A stretch of DNA of 24,415 nt from Tieghemiomyces parasiticus (lineage: Eukaryota; Kickxellomycota; Dimargaritomycetes; Dimargaritales; Dimargaritaceae): the NCBI GenBank assembly GCA_027575765.1, contig JANBPT010000738.1:1-24415 (forward strand), given 5' to 3'. The translations under genes were made by a program, and so were the position numbers. Numbering within the stretch: the first letter of the stretch is position 1; each line of letters opens with the position of its first letter. The notes under the pieces were generated by a model, which saw nothing but the letters and a program-made list of their open reading frames with translations, made no database searches and was not told the DNA's origin. This document shows positions 10,329-21,495 of this stretch, piece by piece.

Positions 10329-13300
10329 CTAGTTGGCTGTACTACGCTGACGCTTCCTCCGCTCAGATAGAAGCTCATCCATGGCCTTGGTCTTGGTAAA
10401 CCTGGCGGGTAGAAGGGAAGGGTGGGTAAAAGGGTAGAGTGGGTGGAATTTAAGATGGGCGGTGAGTAACGGTCCATTTTCAACCGGGTCAAGAGTACTT
10501 GTCTTTCGGGCGCAATAACCAAACAGGTATACTTCCACTGGACCCGCTACAACCGCCAGTGAAGTAGCAGTTCAATGGGAGGGGCTAGATGAACTTACCG
10601 TGGGTTGGTGGGATCAATGGCGAAGGTCGAGGACTCGTGCACGGCGGCGAACCGAGGATCGGCAACGTTGATATTGAACCCTTCCTGTATAGGCGCGGTA
10701 TCGTCTTCAGTGCCCTTCTTACCACGGCGCCGCTGCCGCCGGCGACCTTTGGCCTTTTCGCTCTTGATAATCTCGTTCATGTCAAAGTGACGGGCCTCCG
10801 CGGCGAGAGTTTCGTCGTCCATGAGGAGAAGGTCCAGCTCGGCCTGGCGCCGCGCCTCTTCGGCCGCGTCCTCGGCCTTCTGTTGTTTGCTCTGGGTGCG
10901 CGTGTGACCATTATCGGGCGAGTTGGAGTCTGACAGTTCGAAGCGAACGAAAAAAAAGGGAGTTGGTATGACAGAGCATTGGGAAAGATGGGTTAGAGTC
11001 GGCGGGTCGAGATCATAAGGTAGGCACTGTGGCCCAGTACTAGAATCCATGGCCGATGGAAATATAACAATTAAAGCGCACCCACAATCCCGTCCGCCCG
11101 ATGAATTAACTTACTCTCACCGTCCTTGTCGGTGGACTGCTGGGCCTCGGCCTTCCGGCGCTGCTTGCGCTCGAGATGCTTGCGGCGGTAGGCCTCAATC
11201 GTCGTCTCGTCCTGGTTAATGTTGTTTGCCTGGTGGGACTGTTAAAACAAAGAGGGAGGGGTACGGTTAGTAAACCCCATCACAGAGTCCGACCCAGCCG
11301 AAGCCTGGCCACCCAAGCGTAGGCCTGACGCTAATGCAAACTGGTCGAGGATCTCCGCGAAGTACTTACCGTGGGTGGCTCGGGGGCTCTGATTGGTGGT
11401 CTCTGAGATGTGGATAGAGCGGGCGTGAATGTGATTTCCATATCTTGTCCGTCCTCATCCTCGTCGTCGCTGTGATCACTGGCAAAGGCGTCCTTATTAT
11501 TGGCTCGTAGGAGGGCCAGGTATTTCTCGCGCATCTTGTTCTTGTTCTGCTTCTTCTTCTGCTTAGACGCGTTACCCCTTCGGCTGGTTGAATCGGGACC
11601 TGTGGTGCTGGCATTCGAGTCCAAGTCGGACTCAATGGCTAGGTCGTCCGAGTCTTCGGAATCGGCGTCGTCGCTGCTGTCATCCAGACCGTCGTCCTCT
11701 TCATCGTCCTCCTCGTTATCATCGTCGGAGACATCCGACGCTAGGTAGGCACTAAAATCCATCGCATCGATATCCTGGCGGGTGAAAGACCGACGGGTGG
11801 TGCGGATGCGATCCGGATCGTCGTCGTCCCACGTCAGCTTGACATCAGAATGCTGGAGGGCCTGGGTGATAAAGTGCTTGGGCATGTAGTGTTCCGGGGC
11901 GCGATAGGCTTCGTCTGTGACCTCGTCGCTGGCGAATGTGGTGTCGTCCGGGATGTAACGGAGATCAAAGAAGTTGGCGCTGCCCTCATACTCGAACCCG
12001 TCGCAGGCTTCGTAGATGGCCTTGGCCGTGTATACTTTGTCGCACTCAACGACCGCGTAGTAGTAGTTCATTCGGTTGTACTCGTACTCGCGCACCTTCT
12101 GCGGGTCGTAGTCTTTACTGTCTTCGTCGGCGAAGATCTCACGCATGTTGACCTCCACATCGGACTCGTCCGAGTCACTCGCGCTGGCGTCGTCGTCGGT
12201 CCCAGATGTCTGTCCCAATACGCCATCCTCCTCACTCTCGTCCTCCTCATAGTCAGTAGGCACATCCACCACCTCTTCGGCCTCGTCGTTGTCGTCACTT
12301 CCGCTGTCCTCCTCCGATGCTGATTCGCCGGCGCTTGGGGCGGCGGTATCGGACCCTTCGTCACCGGAAGCGGTCTCTTCACCTTTCTCGGGTTCGTGGC
12401 GGCGTACTTCAATTAACTTTCCGATCATAGGACCGTGGAGGGCTTCCTAGTGACAGGCGTGGCCGGATGTTCGGAAGGGTACAGTGTACCAAGTTAGAGT
12501 CCGCTAAAGCTTAGTGTAATGAAGGTGAAGCCTCTAGTCGCAGGACGGCGGCGCGCGTCGATAGGTCAGTAAATATTAAGCTTGGGTTACTTACTTGCGC
12601 AAGTTGTTTCTTGCCGAATTCAGACGGATAAATCTTGACGGAGAGGATGGAGCCATTCTTGGGCTTGTACATAGAAAAAACGTGGAATAGGTCTCTTGCC
12701 TGAAATAGGGTAGGAAATTGGTCGGAAGCAATACGTGGAGGAGGGTTAGAAACACAGAAGACGGGATGAGGCACGACGGGGACCCACGCCTGTGTCAGTA
12801 GCGGTACGACACTCACCTTGATGTGCTTCCAGTCCATCCGGACGGCGGCAAACCGGCGGGTGGCTTCGCCCTGAGGTACACTGTCGGCATCAGACTCATC
12901 GTCTGTGGCCACTTCGACGTCAGACTCATCAGATGACGAGGCCACGCCGACGCCGCGGGCAGGGTCGTAGGCCGGTTCCGCAGTCTCACCAGCTTCGCTG
13001 GGGGTCGCGTCCTCGTCGTTATCGCTGCTACCGCTACTACTATCGCTATCGCTTCCAGCAGATGATTCATCAAAATTGTAGAACCGGTCGAGGTCTTCTT
13101 GGGCCTTGTCAATGACGAGCTCGCGGCCGTAGCGGTCAATTTTGGCTGGAGGGGTAGAGCAGTAAAAGGAACATTCCGGTAGAGGGTTGTATACGGTTTA
13201 GTGTCGTGCTGACCCATTCACTGTTCGCGATAGGGTGCGCTCCAGAGACGTAGGGAGCCCGGAGGGTCACTAAGGGGCTACCGACTGACTTACCTGTCCG

Positions 13301-13465
13301 GGTAAACTCCTTGTCCTTGAGCATTTTTGAGAACCGCTCGTCGACCTTGACCTTTAGGTCGTTGACCCGCGGCCGGGAGAACCGCGGGTCGCTAGCGATG
13401 CGCGCAAACCGGGGATCCTGTAGGGCGTCCTTGGGGTTGGCATTCTTCTTGCGGTTGCGTGGCAT
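10329..13465 (-). CDS. ESF1: Pre-rRNA-processing protein ESF1 (seven exons)
   Basis: Exons (minus strand): 13465-13294, 13145-12817, 12699-12595, 12446-11370, 11238-11115, 10929-10599, 10401-10329; 2211 nt, 736 aa. Introns are 117-185 nt with GTAAGT or GTGAGT donors and CAG or TAG acceptors, and phases agree at every junction. Nucleolar factor required for 18S rRNA maturation in the small-subunit processome. The N-terminus has the family's DPRFARI / DPRFSRP motifs (residues 17-33), then the ERFSKMLKDKEFT and IDRYGREL blocks. An acidic Ser/Asp/Glu tract follows, then MDWKHIK-ARDLF, SVKIYPSEFG (before residue 200) and YYYAVVECD (about 330-338), an RRM-like region split by a second acidic insert. 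FFDLRYIPDDTTF follows, then a long acidic tract. The C-terminal NUC153-like motif DPRFAAVHESSTFAIDPTNP (about 693-712) ends in FTKTKAMDELL. Length lies between the yeast and human proteins. The donor of exon 5 is ambiguous by two codons. Confidence 0.93.
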
Positions 13466-14048
13466 GGTGGGCAGTTGGAGCGGCGGGCGGGGAGGGAGTA
13501 AGGCAAACGATTAGGGCTGTCAAGCTATACGTATGGCTCTCCAGGAGAATAACGAGAACTGAGAACCGGGGTTACTGGATAACAGGGACAAGTAGCTCGA
13601 GGTGTCAGTCAATGAGGCTCATGGGCACCAGACAGGTGGAGTAGAAGTCGTTAAAACGGTTGAGAGGTGGTATGGGTTTTAGTACTGTCAATGAAAAAGA
13701 AAAAAAAATGGGCACGGCGAAAGGGGTTTAGCCACCGTCGCTTGATTTAAGCACTGAGGAGGTAGGGCTGAGGGTGCTTGTCATTGTCACGTGACCCACC
13801 GCACGGTTGATGCTAGAGGGCTATCTCGCTCTGGCCCGGTTAACACCGCTGACCACTACCGGTTGATAGATCTAGTAGGTTCGATCCACATTAATGAAAC
13901 TAGATCCGTTCATTTATTTTGAGCTAGAGGCAGGTAAATCGGATGCTTTAACGTCAATACGATGTACATTGACACCGGTTGAAAAGTGCTTAAAAAGAAC
14001 GTGCAAGGGAAAGCCGCATACACGGGAGTAGCCAAACCGTGCCAAGCT
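13466..14048. other. Intergenic region: ESF1 promoter and PUP1 3' flank
   Basis: No gene seen. A minus-strand AATAAA at 13918-13913, 131 nt after the PUP1 stop, is a plausible poly(A) signal. An 8-bp inverted repeat, GATCTAGT (13869-13876) and ACTAGATC (13899-13906), flanks a 22-nt loop just beyond it. The part next to ESF1 is its promoter by position; on the ESF1 strand the bases just before the ATG are CCCACC, a good initiation context. Confidence 0.5.
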
Positions 14049-15017
14049 TTAAGCTGTAATGTCCATGGCCGTGTCCTCCGTAACGGTCACTAGATCGCGG
14101 ATGGACGTCTTAATGACGGCGGTGGTGCCCCGGGCGAACTTGTAGCTCTGCTCCTTCTGGACACGCTCGTTGGGCTTGGCATAGTTGCGTAGGTAGTCGA
14201 CCTTGCCCTTCTCGATCACACAAACGTCCACGTTGGAACCGGACCCGAGGTCGTTGAAGATACCTGCTTCTATGGCGTCCTTAACCATGTCGATCGCCTC
14301 CTGGCGTTCCATATCTGGGCGCCAGCGGGACTCGAACACCGACATGGCGGCGAGGGATCCGCTACCCATAGTCACGTAAGGTAGCTTGTCGGTACTGCCA
14401 TGTGGGTAGATGGTGTATAGGTGGGGGCCGGTCACGTCGTAGCCACCCAGTACCAGCGCCGCCGAAATATGCCCCTGATACCGGAAAAGGTACTGCTTGA
14501 GCAGGGTCATGGCCGTGACGACACGCGACTCGCGCCCAGTTGACATATTGTGCAGTGCCATTTGGCTGCTGATCATGTTAGTCGTATACTCCGTGTCGGC
14601 CGCCGTGCCAGCGCCACAGCAATACATGTTGGGCGCGATGTAGTGAATTTTCTCGCAGTTCTTATCGGCTACAATGGACCCCGCGGTGGCCCGCGTGTCG
14701 GCTCCCAGGACCAGGCCATCCTTGAAAATCAGGCCCACGATAGTCGTGCCAGTCTTGGTGGCGTTGGGGGCCTTGACCCCCGAGGCCTCGAGAGAGGCGT
14801 TCCTACATAAACCAACCGAGAACGGAGTGGGGGAGCGGCGCGACAGGAGTAGTGGATGCAGGAACCAGTTAGAAGCGGTGATGTAATTAGGAACCATCAG
14901 GTCCAGATGGGATTGAGTGGAATGTTAGCGGCGACAGTCAGAGGAATGTAGAGTCACCTACCGCTTGGCCAGGCCAAAGTCGAAGCCCGTTGCGGTCTGG
15001 TCGATACGAGCGGACAT
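14049..15017 (-). CDS. PUP1: 20S proteasome subunit beta-2 (trypsin-like), two exons
   Basis: Exons (minus strand): 15017-14962 and 14802-14049; 269 aa. The 159-nt intron has a GTAGGT donor and TAG acceptor and splits an Arg codon (phase 2). Catalytic N-terminal-nucleophile threonine protease of the 20S core particle with trypsin-like specificity. The 37-residue propeptide ends in Gly37 and autocleavage exposes Thr38 (mature Thr1) in [15 protein letters not shown]. Mature Asp17 (D54 in LGADTRAT) and Lys33 (K70 in NCEKIHYI) are present, as is the GSGS loop ([15 protein letters not shown]). The propeptide start [14 protein letters not shown] resembles beta-2 propeptides, and the C-terminal extension is of the long beta-2 type. 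Length and catalytic residues are normal. It lies upstream of ESF1 on the same strand, 583 bp away. Confidence 0.95.
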
Positions 15018-16149
15018 GGTGGGGAAGGGAGGCGTCGTGGGCTATGTTACAGGGATAGTGGGTAGCAAAGGGTAGAGCCAGGGAAGATGAGTAGATTGAA
15101 GAAGTAGATAATTGGTAAGTAAGAAGGAGGAGGTTTTATTCATGTCTTGCATGCGACACGGGCTATAACGATTGCTGTTTGTAAAAGGGGAGGGTGGTGA
15201 TGGGTCATCAGGATGGTCAATGGGGGGAGGAGGGTGTATTTAGTGTCTTACTTGACACGCGTCATATGGACATAGGGAGTGGGACGGATTGGGGCGGAAA
15301 ATAGTAATAAGCTATAATAAAATAAATTCGGACCATCGTTGGGCCCGGCAGTATTGAGGGAGTAGGAAGTGCGGTGTTCAAAATGAGGGGGTCGGAGGTA
15401 CTGCTACTGGGAACGGTAGGTTTAGTATTGGAAGCAGACGTGATTACAGGACGGTTTGGTTGGTGGGAAGGAAAGAGTACATTGGTGATGCGGTTCTTCT
15501 AGGTAGTGAAATAAAAAGGAATTTGCACTAGGTTGGTTATGGTGTTTCTTAAGTGGATTATGTACAATAGAGAAATGGGGAGTAGAAGGTAGCTAGTATG
15601 TGATTATTGTTGACAGAAAGAGTGAGCAAAATGGGCAGTATTTTTATAGTGGCTTTTTATTGGAGGGAGGTATAAAGTAGTGGGATGGTAAACGGTATAA
15701 GTAACACAGATTTGAAAGTAGTGGAGTATTTGATGGTTCTATGACAGGTGGTACATTGAAAGGGAGAATGAGAACCACTGCAGGGCGGTGACCTGATATT
15801 GAAGGGAAATGATATTTATTATGTTAACTTGGCTTTAGTGGCTACTTATAAGCCAGATAGACTTTGGTAATAGGCCAAAGTTGGGTACCTACATTGTGAA
15901 CAAAAGTAGTTAAGAGTGATAAATCATATTAGTGGGAAGAAGGGTAGCTATTATTAGTGAAGGCAGTGTAGCTTGTTGGGCATATTAGACCACATAAGTG
16001 GTAGTGAGGTCAGCATTGGGATGCCACAGGTTTTTAATGTCACATTACTTCACCACAGGTGAGGGTTATTTAGGGTCCTGATTTCCCAGAAGGCAGTGTT
16101 CAAGTAGTTATGCTGGCTGCAGGGCAGACACATAATAGTAGAGATTTCC
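15018..16149. other. Upstream region of PUP1 and C-poor, AT-richer stretch
   Basis: No gene seen. The first 250 bp are purine-rich on the plus strand (pyrimidine-rich on the PUP1 strand), as expected for a promoter here. From about 15300 to 16100 the plus strand is unusually poor in C but rich in G, A and T. Both strands lack long open frames. CpG becomes scarce toward the right end, marking the passage into transposon-derived DNA. Confidence 0.45.
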
Positions 16150-19100
16150 AGCACCATGGCTATCCAAGCAGGCTTATTAGAAGAGAGGGTATGCCAGGTC
16201 AATAAAAGTGCTTTGGGGGGCTAGCTCCATAGAGGCTGGCCCAGGACCTAAAGAGAGAGGGGAGAGGGAGGCACAAGCCTCTGCATGAGGGTTAGCAAGG
16301 GGTGTTCTCCACTGGTGGCATGCAAATGGGGAGCTGGCCACTGCACCCAATGGCCAGTGGGAGATGAGGGGTTAGGATGGGTGGTGACCTACAGGCTGGG
16401 CTGTCTAGGCAGGAGGTGAGTGCCTGTTGCTGGATAGCAGCTGCTGTGGCAGGGGATAGCCAATCCCTTGGGATCTCCCGGACCCAAAAGGGCAGTGACA
16501 TGGTCCAATTGCTCTAGGCCATCAGGGTGGATGAAGGCAGTGGCCAGGGGTTAGGGGAATTTCTGATACTCCACTTTAGAGGGGTGCTGAAAGGTGAGCA
16601 CCACCCATCAATGGAAGAGGGGAGGGGGAGGCAGGGAAGTAGAAGGGTGGCAGCAGAGCAGGTGAAGGCTGGGACCCCTCAATAATCTCTTCAGGATTGT
16701 TGCCTGGGCTCTATCTAATGCTTTATCACAAGGTGGCCATGAAGGGGATGATGCCCAAGCCATATCCAATACAGGGTTTGGCAAAGGCTACATGGATGGT
16801 CTCCCTCTGAAAGAGAGGGACCCCATGCATGTTCATGCCACACTTGACTAGTAGGGCTGCCACCTGGTTCCCCTTTGTGCACAGGTAGTGAATGTGGGCT
16901 CTGGCAGCAACCCCCTCCCCCTGGGCTTAATGTGGAAACTCAAGTAAGGGAAAGAGGAGGCCTGGGCAATGGGTTCTACAGCCAGGGAGAGGGTAGCCTT
17001 GGTAAAGAAATACACATTTCTCTGGGCCAAGGTTATTGTGGAGGTCTCTTCCAGAGCAGGTATTGTTGGAACAAGCTACCAGACCAGCATTACATGAACT
17101 GGATTACCCACAAATTGGGAATCATGATATCATAATACTTTGGTTTGGATAAATTCTTAAAACATTACTATTCAAATGCTTATATCACCATCTTATTCTA
17201 GTTGGCCTCAGTTGGAGCTATAGAAAATATGTGAAATAATAGAACAAATCTTTAATCAATTCCAACAAACCATCATTTAGTCAACAGATATGCCATCAAG
17301 TGTGGCTTGGGCCTCAGTGAGGGATTAAACCACCACATTTATATCATCAATATAGAGCAGTTAGCCTAGGTGGTTCCTATCAAGGAAAGAGCCTAAACCT
17401 TCCTCTCTAGTGGCTTCAGGGGGATGGTCCAGGGTATAGTTGAATGGGGCTGGGGAAAGGGACTGAGTCCTGGACCTCCCCCATATTGGGTAGAGTCAGG
17501 GGAAGAGGTATCAGTCCCAATATGGACAGAGAAGGAGGTCCTGGGGAGGAGGGAGTGAAACATTGGGTGAAGGAAGCCATTTGGGTCTGCCTTGGCCAGT
17601 ATGGTGCACAGCAGACCCTGAGTGGGTGGTCATAGGAACCTTTGATATTTAAGGTCAAGCCCACCTTTAGCTTGCCAGCCTTTTTCACTGCACACTGGCA
17701 AGCCAAGGCAGTGTCCAACCTTAGAGCTGTGCTGATATTAGGCCCAAGTCCAATACCATACCCAAAAGGCTATTCTACTATCACAGAATTTAGGGTTCTG
17801 AAATAGCAGGCTTGGACTTTACCTTGGGATAATCTAATGTGGTGGTTCCCAATCTCCATACCCCTCCCTAAGGTGGCAGTTGAGGTTATAACCAAGAGGG
17901 CCAATGAGTACATCTGTGGCAAAATAACTGACCCCCCATAGGGCCCCAGTAATTCTCAAAGGGGCTGAGGCAAACCAGCAGCTGCCAAAGCCTTCTGCTT
18001 TGCCCCCCTCCCCTAGTGGCATCTCCCATAAGTCTTTGGAGGCAAGTAATTGGAGGCCATGTAGGATGTGGTAGGGCTAATTCCAAGGGGCAAGGTTATT
18101 GAAGTCAAGAAAAGTAGGCAAACCAATGTTAGCTGTGGTGGTATTCCTCCCCTTTAGTGGCTGTGCCAGGAATGGTTCTGGTGTTGTTAAGGCATCATAG
18201 GCCAGAAGAGTCCTGGTTAGCAAGGCAGGGTATTGCCTGTGGGTAACAATAGCATGGGGAAAAGGAAAGTGGTAGTACATGGTGTAGGAGGCATGGGGGG
18301 CAGAAAGTAGCACCTGATTTTATATAGGAAAGAGCTGCCTTGTAGCACCTAGCTGTACACTCAAGGCTGGTCAGCAGTGTCTCCCTTGGGTATGCCACTG
18401 GACTTTATCAAGGCAAGGCAGCACCCTGCCTCCCTCTCCTTGGCCTCACACATATATCTAGGCCACCTGGTGCCCCCCTTTTTAGGCCCCTAAGCCTATA
18501 CATCCAAATAGTGAATTTCATGAAAACCCACCCTTCCTTTGGCCAGTGAGCCACCTTCTAGGGTTCCTTCCCTGGGAGGACATCCCACAATCTAATCACA
18601 AGACCATCCATAGTTACCATGGGGATATAGACCTTGATTCCAGTGCCACCACCTTTGCCCATAGATGGGAACAGGCACACTGCCTTAACAAGCATAGTTA
18701 GGGTGGCCTCCTCATGACTAATGGTGATACAGGTGAAGCTGTCCTCTACTGGAACTGGTGGAGGTAGTTGGTAGTGCAATAATAAAACTTAATGGTAGAA
18801 GGCTAGAATGTGTTTTGATCCCTTCTCTCTATGGGGGAGTGTATGGCTGGAGCCATTTTATGTAGGAGGTTATTATCATGAGGAGGCATGGATAAAGTGT
18901 GAGTTTATAGGATAGGTGATTCCATAATTATAAAGATATAATGAAATAATGCTCATATAAGCTTGGTATGATAGGTATTACTGTGGTGCTAATATTAGTA
19001 GCAATAGCATGATTATAGAATTCCAACCCCAGATCAGGGAAATGTGGGGCCAGAGAGACCTGTAGATAGCCAGCCTCTGGTTAAAGGACACCTTACTCCT

Positions 19101-19690
19101 GGTAGAGAGGATATAAATGGAAATTGGGATGGCCCTGATAAGTTCCTGGTGCTAATTCTAGATGGGCTTGGGCTTGTGGGTGGTGCTGTCACCAAGGGTA
19201 AGGAGGTGGTTGATGAGAGGGTGAGGCACTTCACATTAATGACCAGGACTCCAGTTGCAGTTACCTGGGATCAGATGATGGATGAATGGGGGCCTGAGTT
19301 GCTTATCAATATGAAAAAGTGATCCCCAGTGGAGGGAGGAATGCCTCTGGCCTGAGAGGGGGGCTTCCCCTTGAGGATGGCACCATGGGACATGCAAGTC
19401 AGTTGATACACCTGCGGTACAGGTCTGGTTCACATGCATGGGGGGACAAGGTGGGCTGGTGGAATAGGGAGGAGGGGGGCTCCAGCCCTGGGGAGACTAT
19501 CTCCACAGGCAGGTGAAGGCTGGAAATGGAAATGGTTAGAGGTTCTGTGGTCAGTAGGAGGACCATCTGGCCCTGCAGGTGGAAAATGGTAACTAGGGCA
19601 GCAGTGCACAAGGATTTGTGCTCCACCAGGGCCTGTTGCATTTCCACCTGGTTGGTGGCTATCATGGGGTGCTGGGTGTAAGGAGAATAA
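16150..19690 (-). mobile_element. Decayed non-LTR (LINE-like) retrotransposon, reverse transcriptase remnants
   Basis: Read on the minus strand, broken frames show a LINE-type reverse transcriptase. DTALACQCAVKKAGKLKVG then LTLNIKGSYDH (about 17715-17625) matches the block before and at motif A (DxKGAFDxV in intact elements). SVPFPSPIQLY (17466-17434) matches motif B (xVPQGSPISPILFxxY). YIDDINVVV (17354-17328) is the YxDD motif, followed by SLTEAQATLDGI. Order and spacing (about 53 and 27 codons) fit a LINE. Upstream, IPGNCNWSPGH (about 19268-19236) is weakly like the GDFN motif of the AP-endonuclease domain. Stops and frame changes are frequent, so it is a dead copy. CpG is nearly absent throughout. 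Outer limits are approximate, set by composition and by the last protein-like segments. No poly-A tail or target-site duplication was identified. Confidence 0.55.
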
Positions 19691-20145
19691 GGGTTGATCA
19701 GCTAGTGATATTTGTTGGTACCTGGGACTGGGTAAAGGTGGCACCCTGGCCAGAGATGGGGGCCGGATGGTGACATAGGTGGGTACAGTTCTAGGGTAAT
19801 GCTATATATGGTTGTTGTGAGTATTATTAAGTGAGAAATGTGTTAAACTGATGGCTTAATCAAAATAAATAGATTGGCCAAGGTATACTTAATTTAGGGG
19901 AAGATGATGCCTAAGACTGATAGACACCAGCCTGTTTGACAGCATTGGGGAGGTCACTGCTCAGTAGCTTTATTTTCAAAGCATATGCTAATCAGTCACA
20001 ATGTGCTACCCACTGTAAGCTAGGATCTCCAAAGAGAGATATAGTAATTACAGTGTTTTTTTTTTGAAATCAAAGTATTAGTATATACCATTAATTATGG
20101 CCGTGAGATATAGTAATATCACGTAAGAAAATTTTTATGAAAATA
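19691..20145. other. Spacer between the LINE remnant and tRNA-Pro
   Basis: AT-rich spacer without a gene. It contains a run of nine T (about 20056-20064) and, close to the tRNA, plus-strand AAAA at 20128-20131, which reads as TTTT on the tRNA strand about 15 nt beyond the tRNA 3' end and is a suitable Pol III terminator. Confidence 0.45.
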
Positions 20146-20217
20146 GGGCTCAACTGGGAATCGAACCCAGGACCACTCCCACCCTAAGGGAGTATTATAC
20201 CACTAAACCATTGAGCC
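20146..20217 (-). tRNA. tRNA-Pro (anticodon AGG)
   Basis: 72 nt, no intron. The 7-bp acceptor stem GGCTCAA/TTGAGCC is perfect, with C as discriminator. The D arm contains the A box TGGTTTAGTGG. The anticodon stem CTCCC/GGGAG encloses loop TTAGGGT, giving anticodon AGG (A34, read as inosine) with G37. The T arm CTGGG-TTCGATT-CCCAG contains the B box GGTTCGATTCC. CCA is not encoded, as usual in eukaryotes. A TTTT terminator lies about 15 nt downstream. The gene looks intact although transposon DNA lies on both sides. Confidence 0.95.
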
Positions 20218-20586
20218 TCTGTGATTGTGTTGTGAACGGTTTCAATCTCACTTCTTAATGACGTTGTTGGTCATTGGCAATCGGTAATAAAGGAAAGAAA
20301 TTATTATAAAAGGAATGTCAAGCTGTAATCTGTCGTTTTAATTGAGGGGGCATGTTGGCCCTACTTATACTAGGTGAGGAGAGTGAGCGAGGTTGAAAGG
20401 AGACGAACAAGTATACAAGAGTTTGATGATAGTGAGAAACAAAGGGGGCAGTCCCTTTGATGGAGTGGTAGCCGTGATCATATTCAGAAGGCAACAAAAT
20501 CAAAGGGGCATTCGAACCTGATCACTGTAGTAGATGAAATTGGAGGTTGGGAAAAAGAGGCGAGTTTAGGTCCGGTGTACAACAAT
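20218..20586. other. Spacer between tRNA-Pro and the LTR repeats
   Basis: 369 bp with no gene recognised. It contains a modest number of CpG sites, unlike the transposon DNA to the right. By position it is the 5' flank of the tRNA gene. Confidence 0.4.
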
Positions 20587-21032
20587 TGTGTGGAGACACA
20601 ATATAGTTTGGTCTCTTGAGGGTTTCTGAGGAGACCATGTATAAGGCTACAACTCTTCCGGCCTTGGCAAAAGGATGGGAGCCACCAGAAGGAAGCTAGT
20701 AGGCTAACACAAGGCATGGGGAGATCAGTAAGCGATCTACCAAATTGCCCACCAATAGTATCCCTAATTTCCCATGACTTGGGTTTCATACTTTTCAATT
20801 TTACTTGTTTCAGACTTTTGGATTTTATTTGTTTCATCCCTCAGGTTGGCAGTAAAATGTCCACCAGCAAGAACAGCCAAGGCAACCAGAGAACCATTAA
20901 TTATGTTTTCGAATTCTTCTATTGTATTTAAGGCCAAACCAACTGCACCTAATGGTTTGGGGAGTGTTTTCCCTACCCTGCCTTGGGGTACCTAGTTCTT
21001 ATTAAAATCAGGTTTATTATCTCTTCTTCACA
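20587..21032 (+). repeat. LTR-like repeat, copy A
   Basis: 446 bp beginning TGTGTGGAG and ending CTTCTTCACA, so the ends are inverted (TGTG...CACA) as in LTRs. It shares its layout with copy B: the start TGTGTGGAG, then AATAGTATCCCTAATTTCCC, a T-rich block built on TTTCATACTTTT, a G-rich piece GGGAGTGTTTTCCCT, and a CCTAGTT-TTAAAA segment before the end. Sequence between these anchors is strongly diverged, so A and B are not a recent duplication. No coding content. Confidence 0.6.
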
Positions 21033-21034
21033 AT

Positions 21035-21493
21035 TGTGTGGAGCCCTGATATATTCTGCCCTCCTGAAGATACCCAAGGGTCCCTTGTATAAGGGGGCAA
21101 CTTTGGTGCCACAGTAAAAGGCCAACAAACCCACTAGGGGAAGGGAAAAGGACAATCCACAAGCACAAGACAATCCCCCAAACCCTCTACTAATAGTATC
21201 CCTAATTTCCCATGGATGGGATTTCATACTTTTTGATTTAATGTGTTTCATACTTTTTGTTTTATTCTGTTTCATCTACCAGGTTGCCAGCCATACCCAT
21301 TAGCCAGGGCAACCTGAGGGCACCTCAGTGCAGCATCATTTAAGTTTTATATTTAAGGTGGAACCTATCACACCTAGTGGTTCAGGGAGTGTTTTCCCTG
21401 CCTTGCCTTGAGGCACCTAGTTTTCATTAAAACCCAACTATTGTATTCTGTTGCACCCCACCTTCATAACTGTTCTGCTATCTATGCTTCACA
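21035..21493 (+). repeat. LTR-like repeat, copy B (probable 5' LTR of the gag-pol element)
   Basis: 459 bp from TGTGTGGAG to GCTTCACA, directly after copy A with only AT between them. It ends two bases before a TGG-starting primer-binding site, the expected position of a 5' LTR end. It has the same anchors as copy A and about 40 extra bases near the end. A 26-bp motif (TTTCATACTTTTTG followed by a T-rich stretch) is repeated in tandem about twice near 21224-21275. The matching 3' LTR is not in the window. Confidence 0.6.
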
Positions 21494-21495
21494 CT

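Noticed and set aside
11850..12323. 157-codon plus-strand open frame inside ESF1
   Set aside because: Antisense shadow of the large ESF1 exon; the ESF1 reading has conserved motifs and consistent splicing.
13860..13910. tRNA suggested by GGTTCGATCC near 13878-13887
   Set aside because: The flanking bases cannot form a T stem and no acceptor or anticodon arm is found.
15058..15072. Proteasome-associated control element (PACE-like GGTAGCAAA) near PUP1
   Set aside because: It differs by one base from the yeast consensus and lies only about 45 bp from the ATG; one such match can occur by chance.
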